A stretch of 8,107 bases of DNA from Spirochaeta sp. (lineage in GTDB: Bacteria; Spirochaetota; Spirochaetia; DSM-2461), in contig DAOVYP010000082.1 in NCBI GenBank assembly GCA_030635565.1, forward strand, positions 1 to 8,107, written 5' to 3'. Positions 1 through 5,785 of the stretch are shown here, in pieces. Within the stretch, counting starts at the first letter, position 1. Each line of letters starts with the position of its first letter. The position numbers and the translations under genes were made by a program. The notes beneath the pieces are model-generated. The model was not told the origin of the DNA. It saw only the letters and a program-made list of their open reading frames with translations, and searched no databases.

Positions 1-436
1 GATTGGCCACCAGCAGGGTTTCCCGCGCGCCTTTCGGCGCCGCCTCCTCCCAGTTCAGGACGGCCTCAAGCAGGCGGTGCCCTTCTTTCTCACCGAGGGC
101 CAGGGCTTCGCCGCGGTCGGGAGTATCACCGAATGGCGCCAGCAGATTGGTGAGCCAGAGGGTGATGCAGTCGAAGAGGACCGTGGATGGAGAATCTCCT
201 GAGAGGGCGCCAGAGGTCATTCCTGCAAAATATCCGGCAGGATCCTCAGGTTCCTCAACAGTTATCCAGGATGAGGGACGGCCGGCCTGATGGCGGCGGA
301 TACGATCTTTCATTTCATCGTCCCCGGCCCGGGCGGTGGCCAGATAGGTGACAGTTCCGACAGATTCACGTTCGGCCGCAAGACGGGCGGCGAATGAGCT
401 TTTACCGCTTTTGACTCCGCCGAGTATGAGTATCAT
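1..436 (-). CDS. cobU: Adenosylcobinamide kinase / adenosylcobinamide-phosphate guanylyltransferase, partial (C-terminus off the left edge)
   Basis: Bifunctional cytoplasmic enzyme of cobalamin nucleotide-loop assembly: it phosphorylates adenosylcobinamide and then transfers GMP to give adenosylcobinamide-GDP. I translated the reverse strand by hand from the ATG at 436-434. The first 145 residues are present; the family usually has about 175-180, so only the C-terminal tail is missing. Visible motifs are a P-loop, GGVKSGKS (residues 6-13); YLATARAGDDEMKDRI (31-46) followed by RRHQAGRPSSWITVEEP (47-63), which carries the histidine (H49) that matches the guanylylated histidine of CobU; and FDCITLWLTNLL (88-99), the conserved D-x-x-T-x-W-L-T/S-N segment. 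The visible end, LLVAN, is just where the family's NEVG motif begins. An AAAGGGA stretch lies upstream at a rather long distance from the ATG. The gene is divergent from rarD, and other cobalamin genes may lie to the left. Family assignment is firm. Confidence 0.93.
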   Translation of the reverse strand, partial: MILILGGVKSGKSSFAARLAAERESVGTVTYLATARAGDDEMKDRIRRHQAGRPSSWITVEEPEDPAGYFAGMTSGALSGDSPSTVLFDCITLWLTNLLAPFGDTPDRGEALALGEKEGHRLLEAVLNWEEAAPKGARETLLVAN

Positions 437-478
437 CAGGAATTCCCTTTCATGCAGCCTATGTTACCCGTATCGATG

Positions 479-506
479 ATAAGATGGAATTCACGATGCC
501 GATCAA
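479..506 (-). promoter_or_regulatory. Weak sigma70-like promoter candidate for cobU
   Basis: On the minus strand TTGATC (506-501) and TCTTAT (484-479) are separated by 16 bp, each matching the consensus at four of six positions. This would start transcription roughly 35 bases before the cobU ATG. The divergent gap (437-565) must hold promoters for both genes if rarD starts at 566; I see no convincing one for rarD. The match is weak and could be chance. Confidence 0.25.
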
Positions 507-565
507 TGGCCAAGCCGGTTACCGACAGGTTCCCGCCTAATAGGTTAATTGCTAGACTGGGTCTG

Positions 566-1435
566 GTGAATAAAGAAACAAGAAACGGCATTGCGGCCGG
601 TGTATCGGCCTCTCTCTTATGGGGTCTTCTGCCTGTTTACTGGAAAACCCTGGGCGTTGTGCCTCCCTTGGAGCTTTTATCCTGGCGGGTTGCAGGCTGC
701 AGCGTCTTTGCCTGGCTCTTCATATTTTTCAGGCGCCGTCCACTGAGCCGCAAAGTACGCTCCCCCCGGGTCATCGGCTACCTTATCCTCGCTTCTTTGC
801 TCATCGGCGTGAACTGGGGGGTCTTCATCTGGATTGTAGCTACTGAAAGAATCCTTGAAGCCAGTCTCGGCTATTATATTACGCCCCTTGTGAATGTCCT
901 CCTGGGTGTTATTTTCTTCTCCGAACGTCTGGGGCGAATCCGGTATATCGCTATTTTTCTTACCCTCATCGGTGTTGTCCTGATGACCCTGGACACTGGA
1001 ATTTTTCCCTGGTTGAGCATCCTTCTGGCTGTGATGGTCGGGTTTTACGGTATGGCGGTAAAACAACTTCCGTTGGAGATCGACAGTATCGAGGTTCTGG
1101 CCTGGGAAACAGCACTACTGGGACCCATTGCCGCCGCATATCTGGTTGTGCAGGGTTTCGATGGATTCCTCCACTTTTCGGGTTATGGCTCAAAGGTGAC
1201 GATACTGCTCATCCTGGCGGGAATCGCCACTTTGGCGCCGCTCTGGCTATACGGGACAGGAGTCAAACGTATACCCCTGAGTGCTCTTGGTTTCCTTCAG
1301 TTCATCGCCCCGACGATGATGCTTCTTTTGGGCGTTTTAGTGTACGGTGAGCCCTTTGGTATCTACCGTGGAATTGCCTTTACCCTGGTAGCTTCAGCCA
1401 TGGTGTTGTACACGATATCCCTGCGTCATTCTTGA
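566..1435 (+). CDS. rarD: RarD-type EamA/DMT-superfamily permease
   Basis: Inner-membrane transporter of the drug/metabolite transporter superfamily, RarD subfamily (named for chloramphenicol sensitivity; the physiological substrate is not established). The protein is almost entirely hydrophobic and fits about ten membrane helices in two EamA halves. The N-terminus has the subfamily signature LLWGLLPVYWK (residues 17-27 from this start), and the end of the first half has LEASLGYYITPLVNVLLGV followed by FFSERL, as in RarD. The reading frame stays open back to an ATG at 452, with another ATG at 506. I chose the GTG at 566 because it gives 289 residues, close to the usual 290-300, and puts the conserved segment at the normal distance from the N-terminus; the upstream stretch looks like translated intergenic DNA. 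No strong Shine-Dalgarno precedes 566, so the start is uncertain; an AGGA ten bases before 452 is the counter-argument. The stop overlaps the -35 of the candidate pdxS promoter. Link to B6 or B12 metabolism is unproven. Confidence 0.85.
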   Translation: MNKETRNGIAAGVSASLLWGLLPVYWKTLGVVPPLELLSWRVAGCSVFAWLFIFFRRRPLSRKVRSPRVIGYLILASLLIGVNWGVFIWIVATERILEASLGYYITPLVNVLLGVIFFSERLGRIRYIAIFLTLIGVVLMTLDTGIFPWLSILLAVMVGFYGMAVKQLPLEIDSIEVLAWETALLGPIAAAYLVVQGFDGFLHFSGYGSKVTILLILAGIATLAPLWLYGTGVKRIPLSALGFLQFIAPTMMLLLGVLVYGEPFGIYRGIAFTLVASAMVLYTISLRHS

Positions 1436-1460
1436 CACTCCGACGGCACAGTGATTAGCT
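1432..1460 (+). promoter_or_regulatory. Candidate promoter for pdxST
   Basis: A perfect -35 box TTGACA (1432-1437) overlaps the rarD stop codon. At 17 bp it is followed by TTAGCT (1455-1460), a poor -10 hexamer that is preceded by TG at 1452-1453, giving an extended -10 (TGATTAGCT). Transcription would begin near 1467 and leave a leader of about 90 bases before pdxS. The strong -35 and correct spacing support it; the poor -10 argues for caution. Confidence 0.42.
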
Positions 1461-1462
1461 AT

Positions 1463-1493
1463 GGCTACACGGCTTAATCCGTCTGGGATAGCC
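1463..1493 (+). other. Two-part hairpin between rarD and pdxS
   Basis: GGCTA (1463-1467) pairs with TAGCC (1489-1493), and inside it ACGG (1469-1472) pairs with CCGT (1479-1482), with a one-base bulge on one side, six bases on the other, and a six-base loop. Only three T residues follow (TTTAAGT), so it is a poor intrinsic terminator. If the promoter at 1432-1460 is real, this hairpin would form at the very 5' end of the pdxS transcript. Confidence 0.4.
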
Positions 1494-1519
1494 TTTAAGT
1501 AAATAAAAAAATGACCACA

Positions 1520-1547
1520 GGATGGACATTTGATTCCATCCGGGAGG
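1520..1547 (+). promoter_or_regulatory. Hairpin abutting the pdxS Shine-Dalgarno
   Basis: GGATGGA (1520-1526) and TCCATCC (1535-1541) form a perfect 7-bp stem with an 8-base loop. The pdxS ribosome-binding site GGGAGG (1542-1547) begins at the next base. The stem leaves the Shine-Dalgarno single-stranded but directly stacked, so it may keep the site open or act as a control point. The seven-base match is direct observation; any regulatory role is inference. Confidence 0.45.
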
Positions 1548-1556
1548 ATATCGGGA

Positions 1557-2465
1557 ATGAGTGAACAGAAGACATGGTCCGGACGACAAAGTTCAACCTG
1601 GAGGACCAAGGTTGGTCTGGCTGAAATGCTCAAAGGCGGCGTCATTATGGACGTTGTGACCTCCGACCAGGCGAAACTCGCCGAAGAAGCCGGCGCTTCA
1701 GCCGTCATGGCCCTGGAACGTGTTCCCGCCGACATTCGAGCCGACGGTGGAGTATCCAGGATGTCCGATCCCAAGATGATCAAGGGTATTCAGGAAATCG
1801 TCAGCATCCCGGTTATGGCCAAGTGCCGGATCGGTCACTTCATGGAAGCCCGCATCCTCGAGTCCCTGGGTGTGGACTTCATCGATGAAAGCGAGGTCCT
1901 CACCCCCGCCGACGATCAGTACCACGTTGACAAAAACCTCTTCAAGGTGCCCTTTGTCTGCGGCTGCCGCAATCTCGGCGAAGCACTCAGACGCATCGGT
2001 GAAGGTGCCGCCATGATCCGCACCAAAGGTGAAGCCGGTACCGGCGACGTCGTTGAGGCGGTTCGGCACATGCGCACCCTGATGGATGAAATCCGAACCC
2101 TTACAATACTGCCCAGAGATCAGCTGATGACCGCCGCCAGGGATATGGGAGCTCCTTACGACCTGGTAGAGGAAGTGGCTCGGATCGGCCGCCTGCCGGT
2201 TCCCAACTTCTCCGCCGGCGGCGTGGCAACCCCTGCCGATGCCGCCCTGATGATGCATCTGGGCGCCGAATCGGTGTTCGTGGGCTCAGGTATTTTCAAG
2301 TCCGGTGATCCGGCACGGCGGGCCAAGGCTATTGTCGAGGCGGTCACTCACTTTGATGATCCGGTAAAACTGGCCGAAATATCCGAAGACCTGGGCGAGC
2401 CCATGGTGGGCATCAACTGCGACGACCTGGGCGAGAAAGAGAGACTCGCAAGCCGCGGCTGGTAG
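1557..2465 (+). CDS. pdxS: Pyridoxal 5'-phosphate synthase subunit PdxS
   Basis: Synthase subunit of the DXP-independent B6 pathway. It is a (beta/alpha)8 barrel, usually a dodecamer, that builds PLP from ribose 5-phosphate, glyceraldehyde 3-phosphate and the ammonia delivered by PdxT. The protein has 302 residues against about 294 in Bacillus subtilis; the extra residues are at the N-terminus. With the implied shift of eight, the key residues are present: D32 in GGVIMDVV, the ribose-5-phosphate Schiff-base lysine K89 in [11 protein letters not shown], and the second catalytic lysine K157 in [11 protein letters not shown]. The phosphate-binding loop region ([13 protein letters not shown]) and the C-terminal RASRGW-like end (ASRGW) are intact. 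I chose the ATG at 1557 because GGGAGG lies nine bases upstream; a TTG at 1530 in the same frame sits inside a hairpin. pdxT follows after 28 bp, so the two are surely co-transcribed. Confidence 0.98.
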   Translation: MSEQKTWSGRQSSTWRTKVGLAEMLKGGVIMDVVTSDQAKLAEEAGASAVMALERVPADIRADGGVSRMSDPKMIKGIQEIVSIPVMAKCRIGHFMEARILESLGVDFIDESEVLTPADDQYHVDKNLFKVPFVCGCRNLGEALRRIGEGAAMIRTKGEAGTGDVVEAVRHMRTLMDEIRTLTILPRDQLMTAARDMGAPYDLVEEVARIGRLPVPNFSAGGVATPADAALMMHLGAESVFVGSGIFKSGDPARRAKAIVEAVTHFDDPVKLAEISEDLGEPMVGINCDDLGEKERLASRGW

Positions 2466-2493
2466 CTGCCCGTCATATTCCGGAATCCATTCA

Positions 2494-3099
2494 ATGAGTA
2501 AAACTATCGGCGTCCTGGCCCTTCAGGGCGCCTTCGCCCGACATATGCAGGTATTCGAGTCCCTGGGTGTTTCCACTGTGGAAGTGCGGGAGCCCGACGA
2601 TCTCCCGGGCATCAACGGCCTGGTTATCCCCGGCGGCGAGAGCACCACCATCAGTAAAATGCTGGTGCGATGGGATCTGATCGAACCTATTAAACGTCTG
2701 ATTGATAATGGACTGCCGGTGTTCGTTACCTGCGCCGGGCTTATTCTCCTGGCCGATCATCTGGTTAATTGGGATGACCTCCCGAGGCCCGGCGGCCTCA
2801 ACCTCACCGTGGTCCGGAACGCCTACGGCCGGCAGATCGACAGTTTCGAGGCGTCTCTGGAGATCAGCATACCCGGAGACCCCGCACTCTCCGAATCACC
2901 GTTTAACGGTGTGTTCATCCGGGCCCCCCGTATTGTTGCCGACGGAGTGGGAGAGGGCGTCGAAGTCCTCTGTTCATTCGAAGGTCATCCGGTTCTGGTA
3001 AGGCAGGGGAACATTCTCGGAGCCTCGTTCCATCCCGAACTGACCGGGGATGACAGGCTGCATGAGTGGTTTCTCAACAACATGGTGAATGCCCGTTAA
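2494..3099 (+). CDS. pdxT: Pyridoxal 5'-phosphate synthase glutaminase subunit PdxT
   Basis: Class I glutamine amidotransferase that hydrolyses glutamine and channels ammonia into the PdxS barrel. The 201-residue length is normal. Seen in order: IGVLALQGAFARH (5-17), the PdxS-contacting N-terminal strand and helix; VIPGGEST (44-51), the oxyanion/glutamine-binding loop; the nucleophile C80 in VFVTCAGLILLA; and the catalytic H180 and E182 in ASFHPELTGD. The triad is complete, so it should be active. The gene begins 28 bp after pdxS with only a weak ribosome-binding site (CCGGAA is the best match), so its translation may partly depend on coupling to pdxS. No T-rich hairpin terminator is visible after the stop. 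Confidence 0.98.
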   Translation: MSKTIGVLALQGAFARHMQVFESLGVSTVEVREPDDLPGINGLVIPGGESTTISKMLVRWDLIEPIKRLIDNGLPVFVTCAGLILLADHLVNWDDLPRPGGLNLTVVRNAYGRQIDSFEASLEISIPGDPALSESPFNGVFIRAPRIVADGVGEGVEVLCSFEGHPVLVRQGNILGASFHPELTGDDRLHEWFLNNMVNAR

Positions 3100-3161
3100 G
3101 GGGGAGGGTTATCATTAAACCGGCCGTGAGTATCTTTGGTTTCTTAATTCTTGCAATTTTA

Positions 3162-3173
3162 TGGTACATACCA
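3162..3173 (+). repeat. Short palindrome upstream of the permease promoter, operator-like
   Basis: TGGTA-CA-TACCA is a perfect inverted repeat with 5-base arms and a 2-base spacer, about 26 bp upstream of the candidate -35 box of the permease. A related element, GGTAT-G-ATACC, lies before the hydantoinase gene (5722-5732). This could be an operator for a shared regulator, but short palindromes also arise by chance. Confidence 0.3.
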
Positions 3174-3198
3174 GAATGTAAATATTCAAAAAATAAGG

Positions 3199-3228
3199 TT
3201 ACATTCTTGTCTTCATTCAGGGTATAAT
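3199..3228 (+). promoter_or_regulatory. Sigma70-type promoter of the nucleobase permease
   Basis: TTACAT (3199-3204, four of six) and a perfect TATAAT (3223-3228) are separated by 18 bp in the AT-rich 231-bp gap between pdxT and the permease. Transcription would start near 3235, leaving a leader of about 95 bases before the ATG at 3331. The perfect -10 and the position make this the best promoter in the window. It would separate the permease from the pdxST operon. Confidence 0.6.
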
Positions 3229-3253
3229 CCCGTAAAAATAACTGCAAAACCGT

Positions 3254-3289
3254 GTTTTATGAGATTGGTACAACTGATGTATTTAAAAT
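3254..3289 (+). promoter_or_regulatory. Structured leader hairpin before the permease (possible riboswitch or other RNA element)
   Basis: In the predicted transcript leader, GTTTTA (3254-3259) pairs with TAAAAT (3284-3289), and ATTGGT (3264-3269) pairs with ACTGAT (3273-3278) around the triloop ACA (3270-3272). Both helices include G-U pairs. Between the helices is an internal loop, TGAG (3260-3263) opposite GTATT (3279-3283). A hairpin with an asymmetric internal loop in a long leader before a nucleobase permease recalls purine-type riboswitches, including the compact xanthine-I (NMT1) class. The classic purine riboswitch core (GTCTCTACC and CCGTAAA loops) is not present. The pairing is seen; the function is inference. 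Confidence 0.35.
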
Positions 3290-3330
3290 TTTGTCCCTTA
3301 TATTAATCACATTTCTGGAGGAATTACAGA

Positions 3331-4842
3331 ATGTCAGAAGCAGTGAAACCCGCCGGATCCGGCTGGGTCGTTTATCCGATCGGAAGCAAGCCCCCCTGGG
3401 GCCTGTCCATTCTTCTGGGTATCCAGCAGTACCTTACCATGTTCGGTGCCACGGTACTCATTCCCTTTATCATCGGCGGTGCCATCGGCATGCCTATCGA
3501 AGAATTGGCCTTGCTGATTTCAACCATGTTCTTCGTTTCGGGAATCACGACACTCATTCAGCAGTCCCCCATCGGGAACAGACTGCCCATTATTCAGGGC
3601 GGAACCTTCTCATTCCTGGGACCCATGTTCGCCATCATCGGCATGGTGGCCGCCGAAGGTTTGGGTTGGGAAATAATGATCCAGCAGATCTGTGCTGCGG
3701 TTATGTTTGCGTCCCTGTTTGAGATTGTTCTGGGTTACACCGGCCTGATGGGTCAGATCAAGAAACTGTTCAGCCCCGTGGTGATCGGTCCCACCATCGC
3801 CATGATCGGTCTGGCACTCTTTACCATCGGTGCTCCATGGATGGCCGGTAACTGGGCTGTCTCAGGTATCACTTTGGTGGCCTTGATTCTCTATTCCCAG
3901 GTATTCAGCCGCAAAAGCAAGGTATTCATGCTCTTCCCCGTCCTCCTGGCCGTCCTCACCGGTTGGCTCGCAGCTATCATCGGCACCGCCACAGGCTGGA
4001 TTCCTGTAGGCAATCCGGCCAATGTCACCGGCCGTGCCGATCTCATCGCCGCTGCACCATGGTTTAGTTTCCGACCCATGGTTCCATTCAAATGGGGACT
4101 TCCGGAACTCAATGGCATCACCCTGGCCGGCAGCTTTGGTATGCTCGCCGGTTTCCTGGCTTCCATGATTGAGTCCGTGGGTGACTATTACTCCTGTGCC
4201 CGCATCTCCGAAGCACCGGTTCCCACCAGCAAGATGATCTCAAAAGGGATTGGCGCGGAGGGACTCGGCTGTCTCATCGCCAGTATCTTCCAGACCGGTA
4301 ACGGCACTACCAGCTACTCCGAGAACATCGGGGCCATCGGTCTGACACGTGTCGCCAGCCGCCGGGTTATTATCATGGGCGCCCTCGTAATGCTCGTCCT
4401 TCCCCTCTTCGGTAAGTTCGGATCTACGCTGGCTACCCTGCCTCCTCCGGTTGTCGGTGCCATGTTCGTGGGTATGTTCGGTCTTATCGCCGCAGTGGGT
4501 CTGTCGAACCTTCAGTTCGTCAACATGAACAACTCCCGAAACCTGTTCATCATCGGTATCGCATTTTTTGCCGGTCTTTCGGTACCTGCGCAGTTCAACA
4601 CACTTGTTGGTGTCGCCGCTTCTCCCGTTGACTGGTCGGGAGCCGGACAGTTTGCTGCAGTATTGGGGAATATCCTTCAAGCCATACTGGCCAGCGGTAT
4701 GGCGGTTACCGCCATTGTGGGCATGATCCTGGACAACACCCTTCCCGGTGCAACCACCGCTGAACGTGGTCTGGATCAGTGGGAAGCTGGGGCTTCCGAA
4801 AAGGCCTGGGAAGAGGCCGAAGCGGCATGGGCCAAGCTTTAA
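3331..4842 (+). CDS. NCS2-family nucleobase:cation symporter (uracil/xanthine permease type)
   Basis: Inner-membrane symporter of the nucleobase-ascorbate transporter family, likely driven by protons or sodium, with the 14-helix fold. The 503 residues are slightly long for the family. Seen in order: GIQQYLTMFGATVLIPF (30-46), the conserved TM1 region; QGGTFSFLGPMFAI (89-102), the TM3 segment; the TM8 substrate-site acid E281 in SMIESVGDYYS; QTGNGTTSYSENIGAIGLTR (321-340), which includes the family signature E-N-x-G-x-x-x-x-T-R; and LDNTLPGATTAERGL (467-481) at the end of the last helix. The tail after 481 is charged and rich in glutamate and alanine. The ENIG form of the signature resembles uracil carriers more than the QNNG of xanthine carriers, but substrate cannot be fixed from this. 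A strong GGAGG (3317-3321) lies nine bases before the ATG. The gene has its own promoter and is upstream of two ring-opening/carbamoyl-hydrolysing enzymes, so it probably imports their substrate or a precursor. Confidence 0.93.
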   Translation: MSEAVKPAGSGWVVYPIGSKPPWGLSILLGIQQYLTMFGATVLIPFIIGGAIGMPIEELALLISTMFFVSGITTLIQQSPIGNRLPIIQGGTFSFLGPMFAIIGMVAAEGLGWEIMIQQICAAVMFASLFEIVLGYTGLMGQIKKLFSPVVIGPTIAMIGLALFTIGAPWMAGNWAVSGITLVALILYSQVFSRKSKVFMLFPVLLAVLTGWLAAIIGTATGWIPVGNPANVTGRADLIAAAPWFSFRPMVPFKWGLPELNGITLAGSFGMLAGFLASMIESVGDYYSCARISEAPVPTSKMISKGIGAEGLGCLIASIFQTGNGTTSYSENIGAIGLTRVASRRVIIMGALVMLVLPLFGKFGSTLATLPPPVVGAMFVGMFGLIAAVGLSNLQFVNMNNSRNLFIIGIAFFAGLSVPAQFNTLVGVAASPVDWSGAGQFAAVLGNILQAILASGMAVTAIVGMILDNTLPGATTAERGLDQWEAGASEKAWEEAEAAWAKL

Positions 4843-4866
4843 TCCTGATCTGATTTTATGTTTATG

Positions 4867-4921
4867 TACGGGGGCCGACCGCTTCCCGTATGGATACGGC
4901 CGGGTTCGACTCCCGGCCGTA
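4867..4921 (+). other. Two tandem hairpins after the permease; the second resembles a tRNA T-arm
   Basis: Hairpin 1 pairs TACGGG (4867-4872) with CCCGTA (4885-4890). Hairpin 2 pairs TACGGCCGGG (4895-4904) with CCCGGCCGTA (4912-4921), a perfect 10-bp stem, around the 7-base loop TTCGACT. The stem-loop GGG-TTCGACT-CCC fits the tRNA T-arm consensus exactly. Both hairpins start with TACGG and end with CCGTA, so the 5' arm of the first can also pair with the 3' arm of the second. No T-run follows, so this is not a standard intrinsic terminator. It ends 21 bases before the next ATG and might protect the 3' end of the permease message or be a tRNA remnant. Confidence 0.55.
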
Positions 4922-4942
4922 CCAAATTCAAGGAGTGTGTCG

Positions 4943-5164
4943 ATGCGACGGAAAATCATTGTTTTTCTGATGATCATCCTGCTTATCGCGCTTTTATATA
5001 TGATTTTCAATTTTGGAAATGAGGATGGATTGCAGCGTCACCTCGTTCCTGCTCCGTCAAAGGATTTCTGGATCCTTTCGGGTATCGGTCTGGCGGTTTT
5101 TGCCCTCAATCTGCTCCTGATGCGCGATGCAGACAAACGTAAGGACGAAAATGATAGGCGGTAA
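4943..5164 (+). CDS. Small two-helix membrane protein of unknown function
   Basis: I do not recognise this 73-residue protein. It has a basic start (MRRK), a very hydrophobic helix at about 5-23, a short polar loop (FNFGNEDGLQRHLVPAPSKD), a second helix at about 43-60, and a highly charged tail (RDADKRKDENDRR). The charges suggest both ends in the cytoplasm and the loop outside. The frame is open upstream into the permease gene (to 4748), but the ATG at 4943 with AAGGAG (4930-4935) seven bases before it is clearly the real start. It overlaps the next gene by 14 bases, which suggests translational coupling. Its position between the permease and the hydantoinase hints at, but does not prove, a role in uptake or in a membrane process of the same pathway. 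Confidence 0.72.
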   Translation: MRRKIIVFLMIILLIALLYMIFNFGNEDGLQRHLVPAPSKDFWILSGIGLAVFALNLLLMRDADKRKDENDRR

Positions 5165-5603
5165 CCTTATAACAAACATGGCCCTGGCTTTGGTCTTAGT
5201 TGCCGGTGTTCTCTGCTTCCTTGCCCTACGTCAATATCGTGCTCGTCGCCGAATTCGGGACTATACCGGGGGTATGATGCCGGAAACCCTGGATTTCGGT
5301 GTCAATTTTTACGGGTATTCCACCGACAAAGGACACTTGCGACGACAGAAAGGCGTCATATTTGCCACTTCCGAGGCCCTGGTTTTCATTGGGCGGAAAC
5401 ACCGATCCGAAATCGTCGAGATGACCTGGGACCATCTGAAGGGATGGTCAGTGGTAGGTGAGTTCAGGGGACGGCCCCTGGATATCAAAGTACTGTGCTT
5501 GAGACTGGCCGGAGATATCGGATTGCCCAAGGATCTTGCATTTTCAGTACCACGGCCGGAATTCTGGACACGTTTGATTGATATCGCGATAAAGTCCGGT
5601 TAA
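5151..5603 (+). CDS. Single-helix membrane-anchored protein with a C-terminal soluble domain, unknown function
   Basis: I do not recognise this 150-residue protein. A helix at about 8-26 (ITNMALALVLVAGVLCFLAL) is followed at once by an arginine-rich stretch (RQYRARRRIRDY, 28-38), so by the positive-inside rule the soluble part is cytoplasmic. The remainder alternates short hydrophobic and polar runs (GVIFATSEALVFIG at 68-81, then EMTWDHLKGWSVVGEFRG, then LDIKVLCLRLAG), which suggests a small beta-rich domain; a bacterial PH-like or GRAM-like fold is a guess. The ATG at 5151 has AAGGA (5141-5145) five bases upstream and overlaps the preceding gene in another frame; the frame can extend to 5127, without a better site. 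The tight overlap with the 73-residue protein suggests that the two work together. Confidence 0.75.
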   Translation: MIGGNLITNMALALVLVAGVLCFLALRQYRARRRIRDYTGGMMPETLDFGVNFYGYSTDKGHLRRQKGVIFATSEALVFIGRKHRSEIVEMTWDHLKGWSVVGEFRGRPLDIKVLCLRLAGDIGLPKDLAFSVPRPEFWTRLIDIAIKSG

Positions 5604-5653
5604 AAATATGGATTTAACTGATCACTTAACCATCAGGGCGGTTATACTGACTG

Positions 5654-5740
5654 ATACGAAAGCGGCTCATCGGCGAAGGGCCTGTTTGCCGCTTTTTACC
5701 ATGCTCGGATGCCAACCCCGGGGTATGATACCTTTCGTAT
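5654..5740 (+). repeat. Nine-base inverted repeat flanking the terminator-like hairpin
   Basis: ATACGAAAG (5654-5662) is exactly complementary to CTTTCGTAT (5732-5740). In RNA this would close a 69-base domain that includes the terminator-like hairpin, and it uses AAAG (5659-5662), which the longer terminator stem also needs. A mutually exclusive pair of this kind is typical of attenuators and riboswitches. A -10-like TATACT at 5643-5648, without a clear -35, would start RNA just before this repeat. The repeat is observed; the switching is inference. Confidence 0.4.
5659..5697 (+). terminator. Intrinsic terminator-like hairpin before the hydantoinase gene
   Basis: AAAGCGGC (5659-5666) pairs perfectly with GCCGCTTT (5688-5695), and the run TTTTT (5693-5697) follows the GC-rich part. 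The loop is long (21 bases). It could end transcripts from the permease and the two small membrane genes. Its first four bases are shared with a competing pairing (5654-5662 with 5732-5740), so it may instead be a conditional terminator. Confidence 0.55.
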
Positions 5741-5743
5741 AAT
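5722..5743 (+). promoter_or_regulatory. Operator-like palindrome next to a TATAAT box before the hydantoinase gene
   Basis: GGTAT-G-ATACC (5722-5732) is a perfect inverted repeat, and a perfect TATAAT follows at 5738-5743. No good -35 hexamer is found 16-18 bp upstream of this TATAAT, so if it is a promoter it may need an activator, and the palindrome lies exactly where a regulator would contact the -35 region. Transcription from here would start near 5750 and leave a leader of about 35 bases. Promoter and operator are both tentative. Confidence 0.38.
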
Positions 5744-5785
5744 TTCCGGAATGGCATAAAGCGGACTGACAAGGAGAATTTGACA

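Noticed and set aside
3..290. A 95-codon plus-strand open frame at the left edge
   Set aside because: It is antisense to cobU, has unusual composition (rich in Arg, Ser, Pro) and no family motif.
452..565. N-terminal extension of the RarD-like protein from ATG 452 or ATG 506
   Set aside because: The extra 38 residues do not look like family sequence, would leave only 15 bp between divergent starts, and make the protein longer than usual. The evidence is not decisive because an AGGA precedes ATG 452.
3223..3275. Classic purine (guanine/adenine) riboswitch suggested by GTATAATCCCG before the permease
   Set aside because: The start resembles the TATAATCC of that class, but the loop motifs GTCTCTACC and CCGTAAA are not found at the right spacing, and this TATAAT fits better as a -10 box.
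4865..4923. A complete tRNA gene suggested by GGGTTCGACTCCC and the following ACCA
   Set aside because: The T-arm is perfect and GTACGG/CCGTAC could mimic an acceptor stem, but only about 25 bases lie between, with no D-arm or 5-bp anticodon stem. It is too short for a bacterial tRNA.
4748..4942. Upstream extension of the 73-residue membrane protein into the permease gene
   Set aside because: The extension lies in another frame of the permease, covers the hairpin region, and lacks a good ribosome-binding site, whereas the ATG at 4943 has AAGGAG at ideal distance.
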